Source of the DNA: Thalassospira profundimaris
GTDB lineage: Bacteria; Pseudomonadota; Alphaproteobacteria; Rhodospirillales; Thalassospiraceae
Direction: 5' to 3'
Assembly: GCF_003326755.1 (NCBI RefSeq)
Contig: NZ_JPWH01000011.1
Location: forward strand, 1-64,000
Length of the DNA stretch: 64,000 nucleotides
The notes below the pieces were generated by a model that saw only the letters and a list, made by a program, of their open reading frames with translations, was not told where the DNA came from and did no database searches. Shown here piece after piece: positions 34,794 to 43,399 of this stretch. Position 1 is the stretch's first letter, and the number at the start of each line of letters is the position of its first letter. The translations under genes were made by a program, and so were the position numbers.

Positions 34794-35935
34794 TACATCA
34801 CCTCGATTTCGGCTTGCAGGGCACCGGATGCCTTGATGGCCTGCAAAATGGTAATCATGTCACGCGGGCCAACGCCCAGGCTGTTGAGGCCACTGACCAG
34901 TTCCTGAAGTGTGACACCGGTATCAAGAATGCCCAGCTTCTTGTCGGCCCCTTCATCGACCTGCACATCGGTACGCGGAACTGTGGTGGTGGTGCCGCCT
35001 TGAGAGAAGGGCGAGGGTTGCGAGACCTGCGGGGTTTCCGTCACCCGGATTGTCAGATTGCCCTGGGCAATGGCGACGCGGTTAATGCGTACATTCTCGC
35101 CCATCACGATGGTGCCGGTGGATTCATCAATCACCACCTTGGCAATCTGGTCGGGTTCAACACGCAACTGTTCAATATCGGTCAAAAGCGCCACGACATT
35201 TTTCTGGTAGCGATCCGGCACGCTCAGGCGGACAGTGCCCGGGTCGCTGGGGCGGGCGGCAACCTCGCCCAGATAGGCATTGATCGCGTTGGAAATGCGG
35301 CGTGCCGTGGTGAAATCCGGGTTGCGCAGCACGATCGACATATTGTTCATCGCATTCAGGTTAAAATCGATTTCGCGTTCGATAATCGCTCCATTGGCGA
35401 TGCGCGCGGCGGTCGGTACGCCCTTGACCACGGTTTGTGCGTTGCCCTGGGCGCTAAAGCCGCCAACGGCAACCGGGCCCTGGGCCACGGCATAAACCTC
35501 GCCATCCGCACCCACCAGCGGGGTCACCAGAAGGGTGCCGCCCTGAAGGCTTTCGGCGGTACCAATCGCGCTGATATTAACGTCAATCTTGGAGCCCTGC
35601 CGGGAAAAGGGCGGCAGGGTGCTTGTCACCATCACCGCGGCAACATTGTCGCTATCAATGTTTTCAAGCTGGTCGCGCACGTTAATGCCCAGGCGTTCGA
35701 GCATGGCAACCATGCTCTGGCGGGTGAATTCCGCGTCTTTCAGGTCGTCACCCGTGCCATTCAAACCCACAACCAGACCATACCCCACCAGCATGTTGTC
35801 ACGCACGCCTTCAAAATCGGCAATGTCCTTGATGCGAGACTGTGCTTGCGCGCCTGAAAGCGGGGCCAGGGCGAAAATGCCCAGTGCCGCGATAATCGCT
35901 GCCTGAAATGCACATTTGCCAAGACGCTTGATCAT
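34793..35935 (-). CDS. flgI: FlgI, P-ring protein
   Basis: 380-residue FlgI. A signal peptide covers about residues 1-32 (ending SGAQAQ), followed by the family opening SRIKDIADFEGVRDNMLVGY and GLVVGLNGTGD. The C-terminus is conserved: LQELVSGLNSLGVGPRDMIT then ILQAIKASGALQAEIEVM. FlgI assembles in the periplasm around the rod as the peptidoglycan-level bushing. A sigma-54 element lies about 85 bp upstream. The gene is the first of flgI-flgJ-flgN-flgK-flgL and is divergent from fliX, an arrangement also known in Caulobacter. Confidence 0.95.
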   Translation of the reverse strand: MIKRLGKCAFQAAIIAALGIFALAPLSGAQAQSRIKDIADFEGVRDNMLVGYGLVVGLNGTGDDLKDAEFTRQSMVAMLERLGINVRDQLENIDSDNVAAVMVTSTLPPFSRQGSKIDVNISAIGTAESLQGGTLLVTPLVGADGEVYAVAQGPVAVGGFSAQGNAQTVVKGVPTAARIANGAIIEREIDFNLNAMNNMSIVLRNPDFTTARRISNAINAYLGEVAARPSDPGTVRLSVPDRYQKNVVALLTDIEQLRVEPDQIAKVVIDESTGTIVMGENVRINRVAIAQGNLTIRVTETPQVSQPSPFSQGGTTTTVPRTDVQVDEGADKKLGILDTGVTLQELVSGLNSLGVGPRDMITILQAIKASGALQAEIEVM

Positions 35936-36295
35936 GGTTGGTGTTCCGCTGTGTCTGGGGCGATGAAAATCGCCGGTTAACCGGGGGGCATCCGCAACCG
36001 GATGTCCGTGTCAGAAAATAAGCGAAAATCGTGCCAATCGAGCATTTGCCCCGGCTGCGCGATGATGTTTTTGCCTTTTCCCAACAAAAGCAGGTCTTTA
36101 CCGCTGTGAAATGGCCCGGGAAGGCCGGGCTTGACGCGAACCCGGCATTTTTTTCCGGTTGCTCCGGCGGCCTGTTTGGGGAAGACTCGACAAATTCCCG
36201 ATTTGACGCCAGATAGGGAATGTCATCAAACATGGGCCCGCACCCCTTGTTGGCATATGGATTGGCGCAGGACGCATAGCAAGGCAGTAAGCATC
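35936..36295. other. 360-bp divergent region between flgI and fliX
   Basis: No gene is visible. It contains the sigma-54 element reading toward flgI (36021-36036) and a hairpin GCCCGG-N5-CCGGGC at 36114-36130. No clear promoter for fliX was recognised. Confidence 0.6.
36021..36036 (-). promoter_or_regulatory. Sigma-54 promoter of the flgI operon
   Basis: On the minus strand TGGCAC-N5-TCGCT shows a perfect -24 element extended to TGGCACG, with GG-N10-GC spacing and one change in the TTGC box. It lies about 85 bp before the flgI start. Confidence 0.7.
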
Positions 36296-36742
36296 ATGAA
36301 GGTAAGCGGATCAAAAGGCACCACATCGGGGGCAACGACACGCAAAACCACCGGTACCGGCGGTTCTGGTGACGGATTTGCAAATGCCATGCGGGCCAGC
36401 GGGCAGGGTGCGGAGCGCGCGGCCGGGGCTGGCGGGCTTCATGCCCCGTCCTCTGTAAGTGCGCTTGATGCGTTGCTGGCGTTGCAACAAAGCGGTGATG
36501 CGCTGGATTCCCCGCGCAAACGTTCTGTTGCCCGGGCCAAAACCCTGCTTGATCAGCTTGAGCGCGTGCGCAATGCCCTGCTGGGCGGTGGGCTTCCGGC
36601 CTCGCAATTGGCGCAACTGGTTGATGTGGTGGGAAAACAGCGCGAGGACGTTGAAGATCCGGCCCTGTCCGAGGTTCTTGACGAGATTGAGCTGCGCGCC
36701 CGGGTTGAATTGGCAAAGCTGGATGTTGCCGGTTTGCGTTAG
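36296..36742 (+). CDS. fliX: FliX, trans-acting flagellar assembly regulator
   Basis: 148-residue FliX. The first 45 residues are low-complexity (Gly/Ser/Thr), then the conserved domain: SSVSALDALLALQQSGDALD, RSVARAKTLLDQLERVRNAL, and VLDEIELRARVELAKLDV. In Caulobacter, FliX senses basal-body assembly and controls FlbD, linking class II completion to sigma-54 transcription; FlbD is encoded at 14310. The start at 36296 has AAGG upstream; longer in-frame starts give no family similarity. It is divergent from flgI and precedes dksA in the same direction. Confidence 0.82.
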   Translation: MKVSGSKGTTSGATTRKTTGTGGSGDGFANAMRASGQGAERAAGAGGLHAPSSVSALDALLALQQSGDALDSPRKRSVARAKTLLDQLERVRNALLGGGLPASQLAQLVDVVGKQREDVEDPALSEVLDEIELRARVELAKLDVAGLR

Positions 36743-36825
36743 GTGTGGGAAAACGGCTTATGTAACTGACTTTCATTGATTTTTTCTGGTTTTCCCGATT
36801 AATTTGGCGAAATTGTTCAATCAGC

Positions 36826-36854
36826 TTGCACCCATAGGCCGCTACCTCTATATT
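36826..36854 (+). promoter_or_regulatory. Sigma-70-type promoter of dksA
   Basis: TTGCAC at 36826-36831 and TATATT at 36849-36854 are separated by exactly 17 bp and end 36 bp before the dksA start. Confidence 0.6.
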
Positions 36855-36890
36855 CCCGCGCGATCGGTGAGTCCTGTATAGAGGGCATAC

Positions 36891-37307
36891 ATGACTATCA
36901 CGTTACCACCTGACTATCGTCCCGCCGAGGACGAAGAGTTTATGAACCCGCGTCAGCGGGAGTATTTCCGTCAGAAGCTGTTGGCCTGGCGGGCAGAACT
37001 TTTGCACGAATCTTCAGAAACACTGGCAAATCTTCAGGACGGAGGATTGCAAGAACCCGATCTTACTGACCGCGCTTCTGCGGAGACCGAGCGGGCACTT
37101 GAATTGCGGACGCGCGATCGTGCGCGCAAGCTGATTTCCAAGATTGACGCCGCTTTGCGCCGTATTGAAGACGGATCCTATGGTTACTGCGAAGAAACTG
37201 ACGAACCGATCAGCCTGAAACGTTTGGAAGCCCGTCCGATTGCGACCCTGAGCATTGAAGCCCAGGAACGTCATGAACGGATGGAGCGAACCCGCCGCGA
37301 CGACTAA
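36891..37307 (+). CDS. dksA: DksA/TraR-family RNA polymerase-binding factor, single-cysteine zinc-finger type
   Basis: 138-residue DksA. The coiled coil runs from about residue 20 to 95, with the secondary-channel tip DLTDRAS (57-63; Asp57 and Asp60). The C-terminal globular part normally has four zinc cysteines; here only Cys100 remains (GSYGYCEETDEPI), the others being Thr, Ala and Glu-type residues (RLEARPIATL). This one-cysteine form is common in alphaproteobacteria and probably folds without zinc. DksA works with ppGpp on RNA polymerase. It is a monocistronic unit with its own promoter and a strong terminator, standing inside the flagellar cluster. Confidence 0.9.
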   Translation: MTITLPPDYRPAEDEEFMNPRQREYFRQKLLAWRAELLHESSETLANLQDGGLQEPDLTDRASAETERALELRTRDRARKLISKIDAALRRIEDGSYGYCEETDEPISLKRLEARPIATLSIEAQERHERMERTRRDD

Positions 37308-37415
37308 GGTCTTGTGGTCAAGAATACGGCAAAAACGGGAACTTAAAACCAATACCGTGGCCGCATAAGACATGTTTCTTGTGGGAGAAACGCATTGACG
37401 GGGATACCCCAAAAC

Positions 37416-37448
37416 GGGATCGGCCCAAAATGGGCCGGTCCCTTTTTT
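37416..37448 (+). terminator. Intrinsic terminator of dksA
   Basis: GGGATCGGCCCA (37416-37427) pairs with TGGGCCGGTCCC (37431-37442), with one G-U pair and a three-base loop, followed by TTTTTT. Confidence 0.88.
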
Positions 37449-37519
37449 ATACGTTCCTGATTGCGCCGCATGGTCCGTGCCGACATCGGGATGCCGGTTT
37501 TCCCAAAGTTTTTTGCGCC

Positions 37520-37555
37520 AAAGAAAAACCGGCCGGTACCAGGGTACCGGCCGGT
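37520..37555 (-). terminator. Intrinsic terminator of the flgF-flgG-flgA-flgH operon
   Basis: ACCGGCCGGTACC (37528-37540) and its exact reverse complement (37543-37555) form a 13-bp stem; on the minus strand it is followed by TTTTTCTTT. It lies 65 bp after flgH. Confidence 0.85.
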
Positions 37556-37619
37556 ATTCGGGGCGGGCGACAGTGCCCGTGCGGAACCCCGAAGCCTGTT
37601 GATGTCTGACAAAGACGGA

Positions 37620-38417
37620 TCAGAACGGCAGAAGAATATCCATGATCTCGCTGCCATATCGGGGTTGCTGGACATCAGAAATCGTGCCGCGCCCGCCATA
37701 GGAAATCCGGGCTTCGGCAATTTTGTCATAGGAAACCGTGTTGGTGGACGTAATGTCGGCAGCCCGGATCACCCCGGCCACCTGAACCTCGCGCACTTCC
37801 GAATTGACGCGAATTTCCTGACGGCCATGAATGACATAGTTGCCGTTGGGCAAAATCTGCACAATGATCGCGGCGACCTTGAGGTCGATGGTTTCGGTAC
37901 GGTCCAGTGTGCCGCCGCCTGAATTCGATGTGTTGCTGTTGATGTTGAAAAGGTTGGCCGGGTTCACCGTTTCGGGCAGAACCTTGGTGATCTGGCTTTC
38001 CAGCCCCAATAACGAGGGAACCCCCATATCTTCGGTGTTTTTCCGGGTGCGCGCGGTGGTATTGGCCAATTGGGCCTTGTCATCAATCGCGATGCTGACG
38101 GTCAGAATATCGCCAACCTGGCTGGCGCGCTGATCCTTGAAAAAGGACCGGGCACCGGTGCGCCATAGTGAATTGGGGTTGTTTTCCGCCACTTGCGGGG
38201 CGGGCATGGGCATACTGACCGGGCGATAGCCGGGCGATTGCGTGGGGTTGTTAATACCCGAAAGTTTCGGCGGCTCGCCCACTTCCGAGAGGCGGCGCAT
38301 GGTATTGCAGCCCGAAAGCAGGGCTGTCGCACAAATAAGGGAAACAGTCACCGCCATTTTTGAAAAGCGGCCAATGCGCCGCGGCGGCGCTGTATGCTGT
38401 GATATGAAGTCGGTCAT
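37620..38417 (-). CDS. flgH: FlgH, L-ring lipoprotein
   Basis: 265-residue FlgH. The N-terminus is a lipoprotein signal with lipobox LLSGC near Cys37, preceded by a 20-residue basic cytoplasmic leader. The conserved ring domain includes SLWRTGARSFFKDQRASQVG, DILTVSIAIDDKAQLANTTA, and the C-terminal TSTNTVSYDKIAEARISYGG. FlgH builds the outer-membrane bushing. An AGGAGG site 5 bp before ATG 38417 fixes the start; the internal ATG at 38357, closer to the signal, has no such site. It is the last gene of flgF-flgG-flgA-flgH. Confidence 0.93.
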   Translation of the reverse strand: MTDFISQHTAPPRRIGRFSKMAVTVSLICATALLSGCNTMRRLSEVGEPPKLSGINNPTQSPGYRPVSMPMPAPQVAENNPNSLWRTGARSFFKDQRASQVGDILTVSIAIDDKAQLANTTARTRKNTEDMGVPSLLGLESQITKVLPETVNPANLFNINSNTSNSGGGTLDRTETIDLKVAAIIVQILPNGNYVIHGRQEIRVNSEVREVQVAGVIRAADITSTNTVSYDKIAEARISYGGRGTISDVQQPRYGSEIMDILLPF

Positions 38418-38566
38418 TTTATCCTCCTGGGTTCCGCACCCTGATAACTAGCAACCGGCGTGCCAGTTATGGAAAGGAGGACACGGCAATGCTTGCCGGG
38501 CCGGGTCATTTGTCGCGCTGCGCGATAGCGCCTTTATGCGCGCGACACTATTGTTTTACTGGTGTT

Positions 38567-39523
38567 TTACTGGCTCATGGCCGGGATGGCACGTACATCA
38601 TTTTCGGCCGTGACTTCCACCTGGATGGTTTTGTTGCTTTGCAAATTTACCACCCGGATGACATCGCCCAGCGACCCGTTTTCAAGTGATTTGCCCCGCG
38701 CGGTTAACGACATATTGGGTGTTTCCAGCCGGATCGTGACAATTGCCCCGCGTTTGACCAAAATTGGTGCGGTGAAATCGCGGTTGAGCAGCGGGTCGCC
38801 CGGGCCAATGCTGCGACGGACTTCCTTGCCAATCACATCGCTCGGGTCGCGCACCACGCTGGCTTGCAGGCGGTCGGCGCGAAATTCGCGCATTTCCACC
38901 TGGTCGGCGCGGATGATGTCGCCACGCCGGACGGCATCAACCAGAACGGGGACTTCCTCGATGTGAAAATAACGTCCATTCATGCGATAGGTGCGTTGGG
39001 CGCTGGTGCCGCGCCCGGTGGTCACATCGGCAACAAAGCGCCCGGTGCGACGATTGACATTCAGGCCGGTCACTTCAAGCTGGGCAGGCACATCGACGGG
39101 CAGATGAATACGAAATGAATCCCCGCCCAGATCAACCGAGAAATGCCCCGATATGCCGTAATCTTCCAAGGCGGCATGAATGCTGTTGGAAATTTCGTCA
39201 ATGCCGATGGTCTGGCTGTCGCGGGTGACGATGATCTGGTCTGCCGTGGTGCGCGGGCGCCAACTGACCTTGTATCGCTGGGCAATTCCTGCCAGCCAGC
39301 GATAATCCAAAACGGCCTGCTGGCCCGGTTGCGGGGCGTGGGCCACGGCAGTTTTTTCCTGCTCGGGTGTCAGGCCGCTAAAAATATCGCCCAGTGTCAC
39401 ATAGGCCCCCTCGACACGGGCCTGGGGGCGCAAAAAAATATCCGCATCCTGTGCCTGGCCATAACCCGGCAGCAGAAGCGACAAAACCATCATGAGGGCG
39501 GCAAGAATGTTTCGTGTCATCAT
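38567..39523 (-). CDS. flgA: FlgA, P-ring assembly chaperone
   Basis: 318-residue FlgA with a signal peptide (residues 1-25, ending YGQAQ). The SAF domain and C-terminal region are recognisable: VPVLVDAVRRGDIIRADQVE, DVIGKEVRRSIGPGDPLLNR, LVKRGAIVTIRLETPNMSLT and SLGDVIRVVNLQSNKTIQVE. FlgA chaperones FlgI in the periplasm. At 318 residues it has the extended N-terminal region seen in alphaproteobacteria (enteric FlgA is about 220). It lies 109 bp after flgG and 149 bp before flgH. Confidence 0.9.
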   Translation of the reverse strand: MMTRNILAALMMVLSLLLPGYGQAQDADIFLRPQARVEGAYVTLGDIFSGLTPEQEKTAVAHAPQPGQQAVLDYRWLAGIAQRYKVSWRPRTTADQIIVTRDSQTIGIDEISNSIHAALEDYGISGHFSVDLGGDSFRIHLPVDVPAQLEVTGLNVNRRTGRFVADVTTGRGTSAQRTYRMNGRYFHIEEVPVLVDAVRRGDIIRADQVEMREFRADRLQASVVRDPSDVIGKEVRRSIGPGDPLLNRDFTAPILVKRGAIVTIRLETPNMSLTARGKSLENGSLGDVIRVVNLQSNKTIQVEVTAENDVRAIPAMSQ

Positions 39524-39632
39524 GCCTGCGATGTTATCACCAAAACACCAATGACCGGTAAATCAAATCGCACGATTGCACAAACTACGCCCGTTTTTGG
39601 CGGGTGGCATGATGGCATCCTAGAGACTGGAA

Positions 39633-40418
39633 TTACCGGAGATTGCTGACAGCGCCGAGCATTTCGTCGGTGGTTGAAATGGATTTGGAATTCATCTCGT
39701 AGGCGCGCTGGGCCTTGATCAGATTGGTGATTTCCTGAACCACATTGACGTTCGAGGATTCCAGATAGCCCTGCAAAAGCTTGCCAAAGCCAACGGAACC
39801 CGCCGTGCCCGTGGTGGGCGTACCCGAAGCATCGGTTTCAAGAAACAGGTTATCGCCCAGCGCGTTCATCCCCGCCGGGTTGATGAAGGTGGCAAGCTGG
39901 ATTTGTCCCAGATTTTGCGGGGCAACCTGGCCGTCAATTTCGGCAAAAACCTCGCCCGACCCGTTAATGGTAATCGATTTGGCATTGTTGGGCACGGTAA
40001 TACCGGGCTGGATCGCATATCCGTCCTTGGTCACGATCTGTCCATTGCCATCAAGTTTGAACGTACCATCCCGGGTATAGGCGGTTTCGCCGCTGGGCAG
40101 ATCCACCTGGAAAAATCCCCGGCCCTGCAAGGCAACATCAAGCTCGTTTTCCGTCAGGGTCGCACTGCCCTGGCCCATATAGCGGCCAATGGCAGCGGTT
40201 TTAACCCCCATGCCCACCTGTACGCCCACCGGCACAATGGTGCCGGTATCTGATGACGGCGAACCGGCCCGGCGCAAATCCTGATACAGCAGGTCCTGAA
40301 ACTCGGCGCGCTGGCGTTTATAGCCGGTGGTGGTCATATTGGCGATGTTGTTCGATGTCACATCCACGTTGGTGGATTGTGCCATCATGCCCAGGGCTCC
40401 AATATCGAGTGACCGCAT
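39633..40418 (-). CDS. flgG: FlgG, distal rod protein
   Basis: 261-residue FlgG. The N-terminus shows LDIGALGMMAQSTNVDVTSN then IANMTTTGYKRQRAEFQD, followed by the distal-rod insertion LLYQDLRRAGSPSSDTGT; the C-terminus is LESSNVNVVQEITNLIKAQR then AYEMNSKSISTTDEML. This is the usual length. FlgG makes the rod segment crossing the P and L rings. The leader AGGAGACAAAA before the ATG is the same as that of flgE. It lies 82 bp after flgF. Confidence 0.95.
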   Translation of the reverse strand: MRSLDIGALGMMAQSTNVDVTSNNIANMTTTGYKRQRAEFQDLLYQDLRRAGSPSSDTGTIVPVGVQVGMGVKTAAIGRYMGQGSATLTENELDVALQGRGFFQVDLPSGETAYTRDGTFKLDGNGQIVTKDGYAIQPGITVPNNAKSITINGSGEVFAEIDGQVAPQNLGQIQLATFINPAGMNALGDNLFLETDASGTPTTGTAGSVGFGKLLQGYLESSNVNVVQEITNLIKAQRAYEMNSKSISTTDEMLGAVSNLR

Positions 40419-40500
40419 TTTTGTCTCCTCATGTCGCGCAAAATGCGCCGTCTTTAAGTCGTATAACCCTGCCTGAGACAGGGCAAATCAGGCAGGTCAG

Positions 40501-41241
40501 TTAGGCGCGGACATCGCCAAGTTTATTGATCATGTCGCGCTGACGCTGGTTTTCATTTTCAATGGTGCGGGTGACGGACTGATAGGTGCGCAAAACATCG
40601 ATCATATCCACCATCGCCTTGATGGGATTGACGTTGGATTTCTCAAGCGATCCCTGGATCACACCGGGATTTTCAACTTCCTGGGGCTGCTGGTCGGTAT
40701 TGTAAAGCGATGATCCTTCGGGTTTGAGCTGTTGGGCATTGTCAAAGGTTGATACCGCCAGCTTGCCGATCTGGCCGACATCGGTGGACACCGTGCCATC
40801 CCCGGCAATTGTCACCCTTGTATCGGCCTGGCCGAAAAACAGCGGCTGTCCGGCGTCGCTCAAGACCGGGTATCCTTCGGACGAGACAAGCTGCCCGCCA
40901 GGATCCAGCGAAAAGTTGCCATTGCGCGTATAGCGCACGCCATTTGGCGTATCGATTGAAAAATACATGTCGGGTTTGGTCAGGGCGACGTCAAAATCCC
41001 GTTCGGTGCGCTCGATATTGCCCACCGTCGTGTCGCGATATTGGCCAATATCCTGGACCAGCGCAATTTTCCGTTCACCGCGAAACGGCGCATCCTTGTT
41101 GGCGGCCATCCAGTCAGTGAACATCATGTTCTGCTGTTTGTAGCCCGTGGTATCCATATTCGCCAGGTTCTGCGTGATGGTGTCCATCTTGCTGCGCAGA
41201 ACACGCTGGCGCGACAGGGCAATATAGGATGTATTTTCCAT
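40501..41241 (-). CDS. flgF: FlgF, proximal rod protein
   Basis: 246-residue FlgF. N-terminus MENTSYIALSRQRVLRSKMD then TITQNLANMDTTGYKQQN; C-terminus LEKSNVNPIKAMVDMIDVLR then YQSVTRTIENENQRQRDM. The start at 41241 is placed at this conserved opening; the longer frame to 41427 would run across the sigma-54 promoter. FlgF is a rod protein between FlgB/C and FlgG. It leads the flgF-flgG-flgA-flgH unit, is divergent from fliL, and has a sigma-54 element 46 bp upstream. Confidence 0.93.
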   Translation of the reverse strand: MENTSYIALSRQRVLRSKMDTITQNLANMDTTGYKQQNMMFTDWMAANKDAPFRGERKIALVQDIGQYRDTTVGNIERTERDFDVALTKPDMYFSIDTPNGVRYTRNGNFSLDPGGQLVSSEGYPVLSDAGQPLFFGQADTRVTIAGDGTVSTDVGQIGKLAVSTFDNAQQLKPEGSSLYNTDQQPQEVENPGVIQGSLEKSNVNPIKAMVDMIDVLRTYQSVTRTIENENQRQRDMINKLGDVRA

Positions 41242-41688
41242 CTGGCTCTTATCCCGGTTACAGGCAAAATTTTCTGCCAGTTTGAATGCGAATGCCGTGC
41301 CAGAAATTATAAATATCTGAAAATTAAACAAAAAATATGATGTGGTAAAAAATGCCGGGCCTTTTCCTTTGCTTTGGGGCGGCAAGAAACGCCCGGGCGG
41401 TGGCGGGGTGTGCCCCGGTTTTGGCAACCTTTTTGCCGCTTTGCAGGTAAATTACTGGTATTGCGCCATTTTGATCCCAAATGTTAAAGGGACGTTTGAT
41501 GCCGCTATGTTTAACAGTATGGAAAAGCTGGCATCACAAGGGTCGGGCAGGTGTTGTCGATTGGCAACGCAGCCTTTATGATAGGCAACGGAATTTTAAG
41601 GTTGCCGGGGTATTTCTGTCAGGCTGGTGCTTTCTTGACGAAACCGGCCAGACAGGGTTGGGCTGTGTGATGCAGGCAGGACGGGCTG
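41242..41688. other. 447-bp divergent region between flgF and fliL
   Basis: No convincing gene is visible. It holds the sigma-54 element of flgF (41287-41302) and an AT-rich stretch at about 41303-41350. No clear promoter reading toward fliL was recognised. Confidence 0.6.
41287..41302 (-). promoter_or_regulatory. Sigma-54 promoter of the flgF operon
   Basis: On the minus strand TGGCAC-N5-TCGCA gives a perfect -24 element (TGGCACG) and correct GG-N10-GC spacing, 46 bp before the flgF start. Confidence 0.72.
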
Positions 41689-42228
41689 ATGGGTGACGAC
41701 GTCGATGAAGTTGAAGGCGAAGAAGGTGGTGGCAAGCGCGGCAGTAAAAAGCTGCTGATTGTGATCATCCTGCTGGTTCTGCTGTTAATTGGCGGGGCGG
41801 CGGCGGCCTATTTTACCGGTCTTTTGCAGCCGGTGATTGATATGGTAACAGGTGGCAGCAGCCAGACCACCGAAGAAACGGCATCGGACAATTCGATTGA
41901 ACAGGCACCGGGCGTGCCCGAAAATGTCGGGTTTGTTGATTTGCCGGAAATTCTGGTCAATCTGAATGCCGGGGCAGGCAAGCAGAGCTACCTTAAAATT
42001 CGGGTCAGCCTTGAAGTGGCCGATCAGAAGATGGTGCCGGAAGTTGAACAGATGATGCCGCGCATTGTGGATAATTTTCAGGTTTATCTGCGCGAATTGC
42101 GCCCGGAAGATCTTGCCGGGTCCGAGGGCATGTTCCGCCTGCGCGAAGAATTGCTGATCCGGGTCAGTGCGGCGGCAAAGCCCGCGAAAATTAACGACGT
42201 CCTATTTAAGGAAATGCTGGTACAATAG
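41689..42228 (+). CDS. fliL: FliL, stator-associated basal body protein
   Basis: 179-residue FliL. A short acidic cytoplasmic N-terminus (GDDVDEVEGEEGGGKRGSKK) precedes one membrane helix (about 20-43) and a periplasmic stomatin-like domain: YLKIRVSLEVADQKMVPEVE then QMMPRIVDNFQVYLRELRPE and LFKEMLVQ. FliL rings surround the stator and support torque. It is the first gene of a fliL-fliM-DUF6468 unit and is followed 46 bp later by fliM. Confidence 0.93.
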   Translation: MGDDVDEVEGEEGGGKRGSKKLLIVIILLVLLLIGGAAAAYFTGLLQPVIDMVTGGSSQTTEETASDNSIEQAPGVPENVGFVDLPEILVNLNAGAGKQSYLKIRVSLEVADQKMVPEVEQMMPRIVDNFQVYLRELRPEDLAGSEGMFRLREELLIRVSAAAKPAKINDVLFKEMLVQ

Positions 42229-42274
42229 GGTTTCGTACCGGTTGATGTGCCAAGAGAGCCTGGGATAAGCGCCA

Positions 42275-43399
42275 ATGGCCGATGAAGACGATGATGATGC
42301 ACTTGCCGCCGAATGGGAAGCCATGGCAGGCGGTGGCGAGGATGGAGACGGCGGCGATGATATGGCCGCCGAATGGGAATCCATGCTTGGCGACGATGGC
42401 GGCGAGGAAGAAGACCTTGTCGGCCCCGGTTCGGCGCGCGTGCTCAACCAGGATGAAATCGACAGCCTGCTGGGTTTTGACGATGGCAGTGGCTCGGGCG
42501 ACCAGTCCGGTATTCAGGCGATCATCAATTCCTCGATGGTGGCCTATGAACGTCTGCCGATGCTCGAAGTGGTCTTTGACCGCCTCGTGCGCATGATGTC
42601 CACCTCGTTGCGTAACTTTACCTCGGACAACGTCGAAGTCTCGCTTGATAATATCCTGTCGCTGCGTTTTGGCGATTATCTCAATTCCATTCCCTTGCCC
42701 GCCATGCTGGGTGTTTTCAAGGCCGAGGAATGGGATAACTATGGCCTGTTAACCGTTGATTCCGCCTTGATCTATTCGATCGTGGACGTGTTGCTGGGGG
42801 GGCGTCGCGGCACGGCGGCCATGCGGATTGAAGGCCGCCCCTATACGACAATTGAACGCAACCTGGTTGAACGCATGATCCATGTGGTTCTGGGCGACCT
42901 TTCTGCCGCGTTTGACCCGTTAAGCCCGGTTAATTTCCGCTTTGAACGCCTGGAAACCAACCCGCGCTTTGCCACCATTGCCCGCCATGCCAACGCCGCC
43001 ATTGTCGCCAAATTGCGCATTGATATGGAAGATCGCGGCGGGCGGCTGGAGCTTTTGATCCCCTATGCCACCCTGGAGCCGGTGCGTGAATTGCTGCTCC
43101 AGATGTTCATGGGGGAAAAATTTGGTCGGGACTCGATCTGGGAAAACCACCTTGCCAACGAGTTGTGGCAGACGCATGTTAATTTGCTCGCCGTTTTGGA
43201 CGAGCAGGTCATGTCATTGGGGGATGTGATCAATCTGGAGGTGGGCAACCGGATGTTGCTTAATACCGGGCCGACATCGCCGGTGGAAGTCCGGTGTGGC
43301 GATGTGGCGCTGTTTCGGGGCCTGATGGGGCGCAAAGGGGACCGTATCGCCATTCAGGTACGTGAACGGGCGCGCAAGAACAAGGAGGAAACCAGCTGA
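42275..43399 (+). CDS. fliM: FliM, flagellar motor switch protein, with tandem acidic N-terminal motifs
   Basis: 374-residue FliM. The CheY-binding peptide is VLNQDEIDSLLGFDD (about residues 56-70), the middle CheC-like domain follows (IINSSMVAYERLPMLEVVFD to about 270), and the C-terminal SpoA domain ends RKGDRIAIQVRERARKNK. Before the CheY peptide lies an extra 50-residue acidic leader with two near-copies, LAAEWEAM and MAAEWESM, that are not part of standard FliM. The stop codon overlaps the next start (TGATG), so expression is coupled to the DUF6468 gene. FliM joins FliG and FliN in the C-ring and receives CheY-P. Confidence 0.94.
   Translation: MADEDDDDALAAEWEAMAGGGEDGDGGDDMAAEWESMLGDDGGEEEDLVGPGSARVLNQDEIDSLLGFDDGSGSGDQSGIQAIINSSMVAYERLPMLEVVFDRLVRMMSTSLRNFTSDNVEVSLDNILSLRFGDYLNSIPLPAMLGVFKAEEWDNYGLLTVDSALIYSIVDVLLGGRRGTAAMRIEGRPYTTIERNLVERMIHVVLGDLSAAFDPLSPVNFRFERLETNPRFATIARHANAAIVAKLRIDMEDRGGRLELLIPYATLEPVRELLLQMFMGEKFGRDSIWENHLANELWQTHVNLLAVLDEQVMSLGDVINLEVGNRMLLNTGPTSPVEVRCGDVALFRGLMGRKGDRIAIQVRERARKNKEETS

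Larger units (their letters stand above)
37308..37619. other. 312-bp convergent region between dksA and flgH
   Basis: No gene is visible. It carries two opposing intrinsic terminators, one for each flanking unit (37416-37448 and 37520-37555). Confidence 0.7.

Noticed and set aside
34775-35857. A 360-codon plus-strand open frame
   Set aside because: It is antisense to almost all of flgI, which is unmistakable. GC-rich third positions keep the opposite frame open.
41481-41696. A 71-codon frame before fliL
   Set aside because: No ribosome site, no family resemblance, overlap with the fliL start and irregular composition; it is probably leader sequence.
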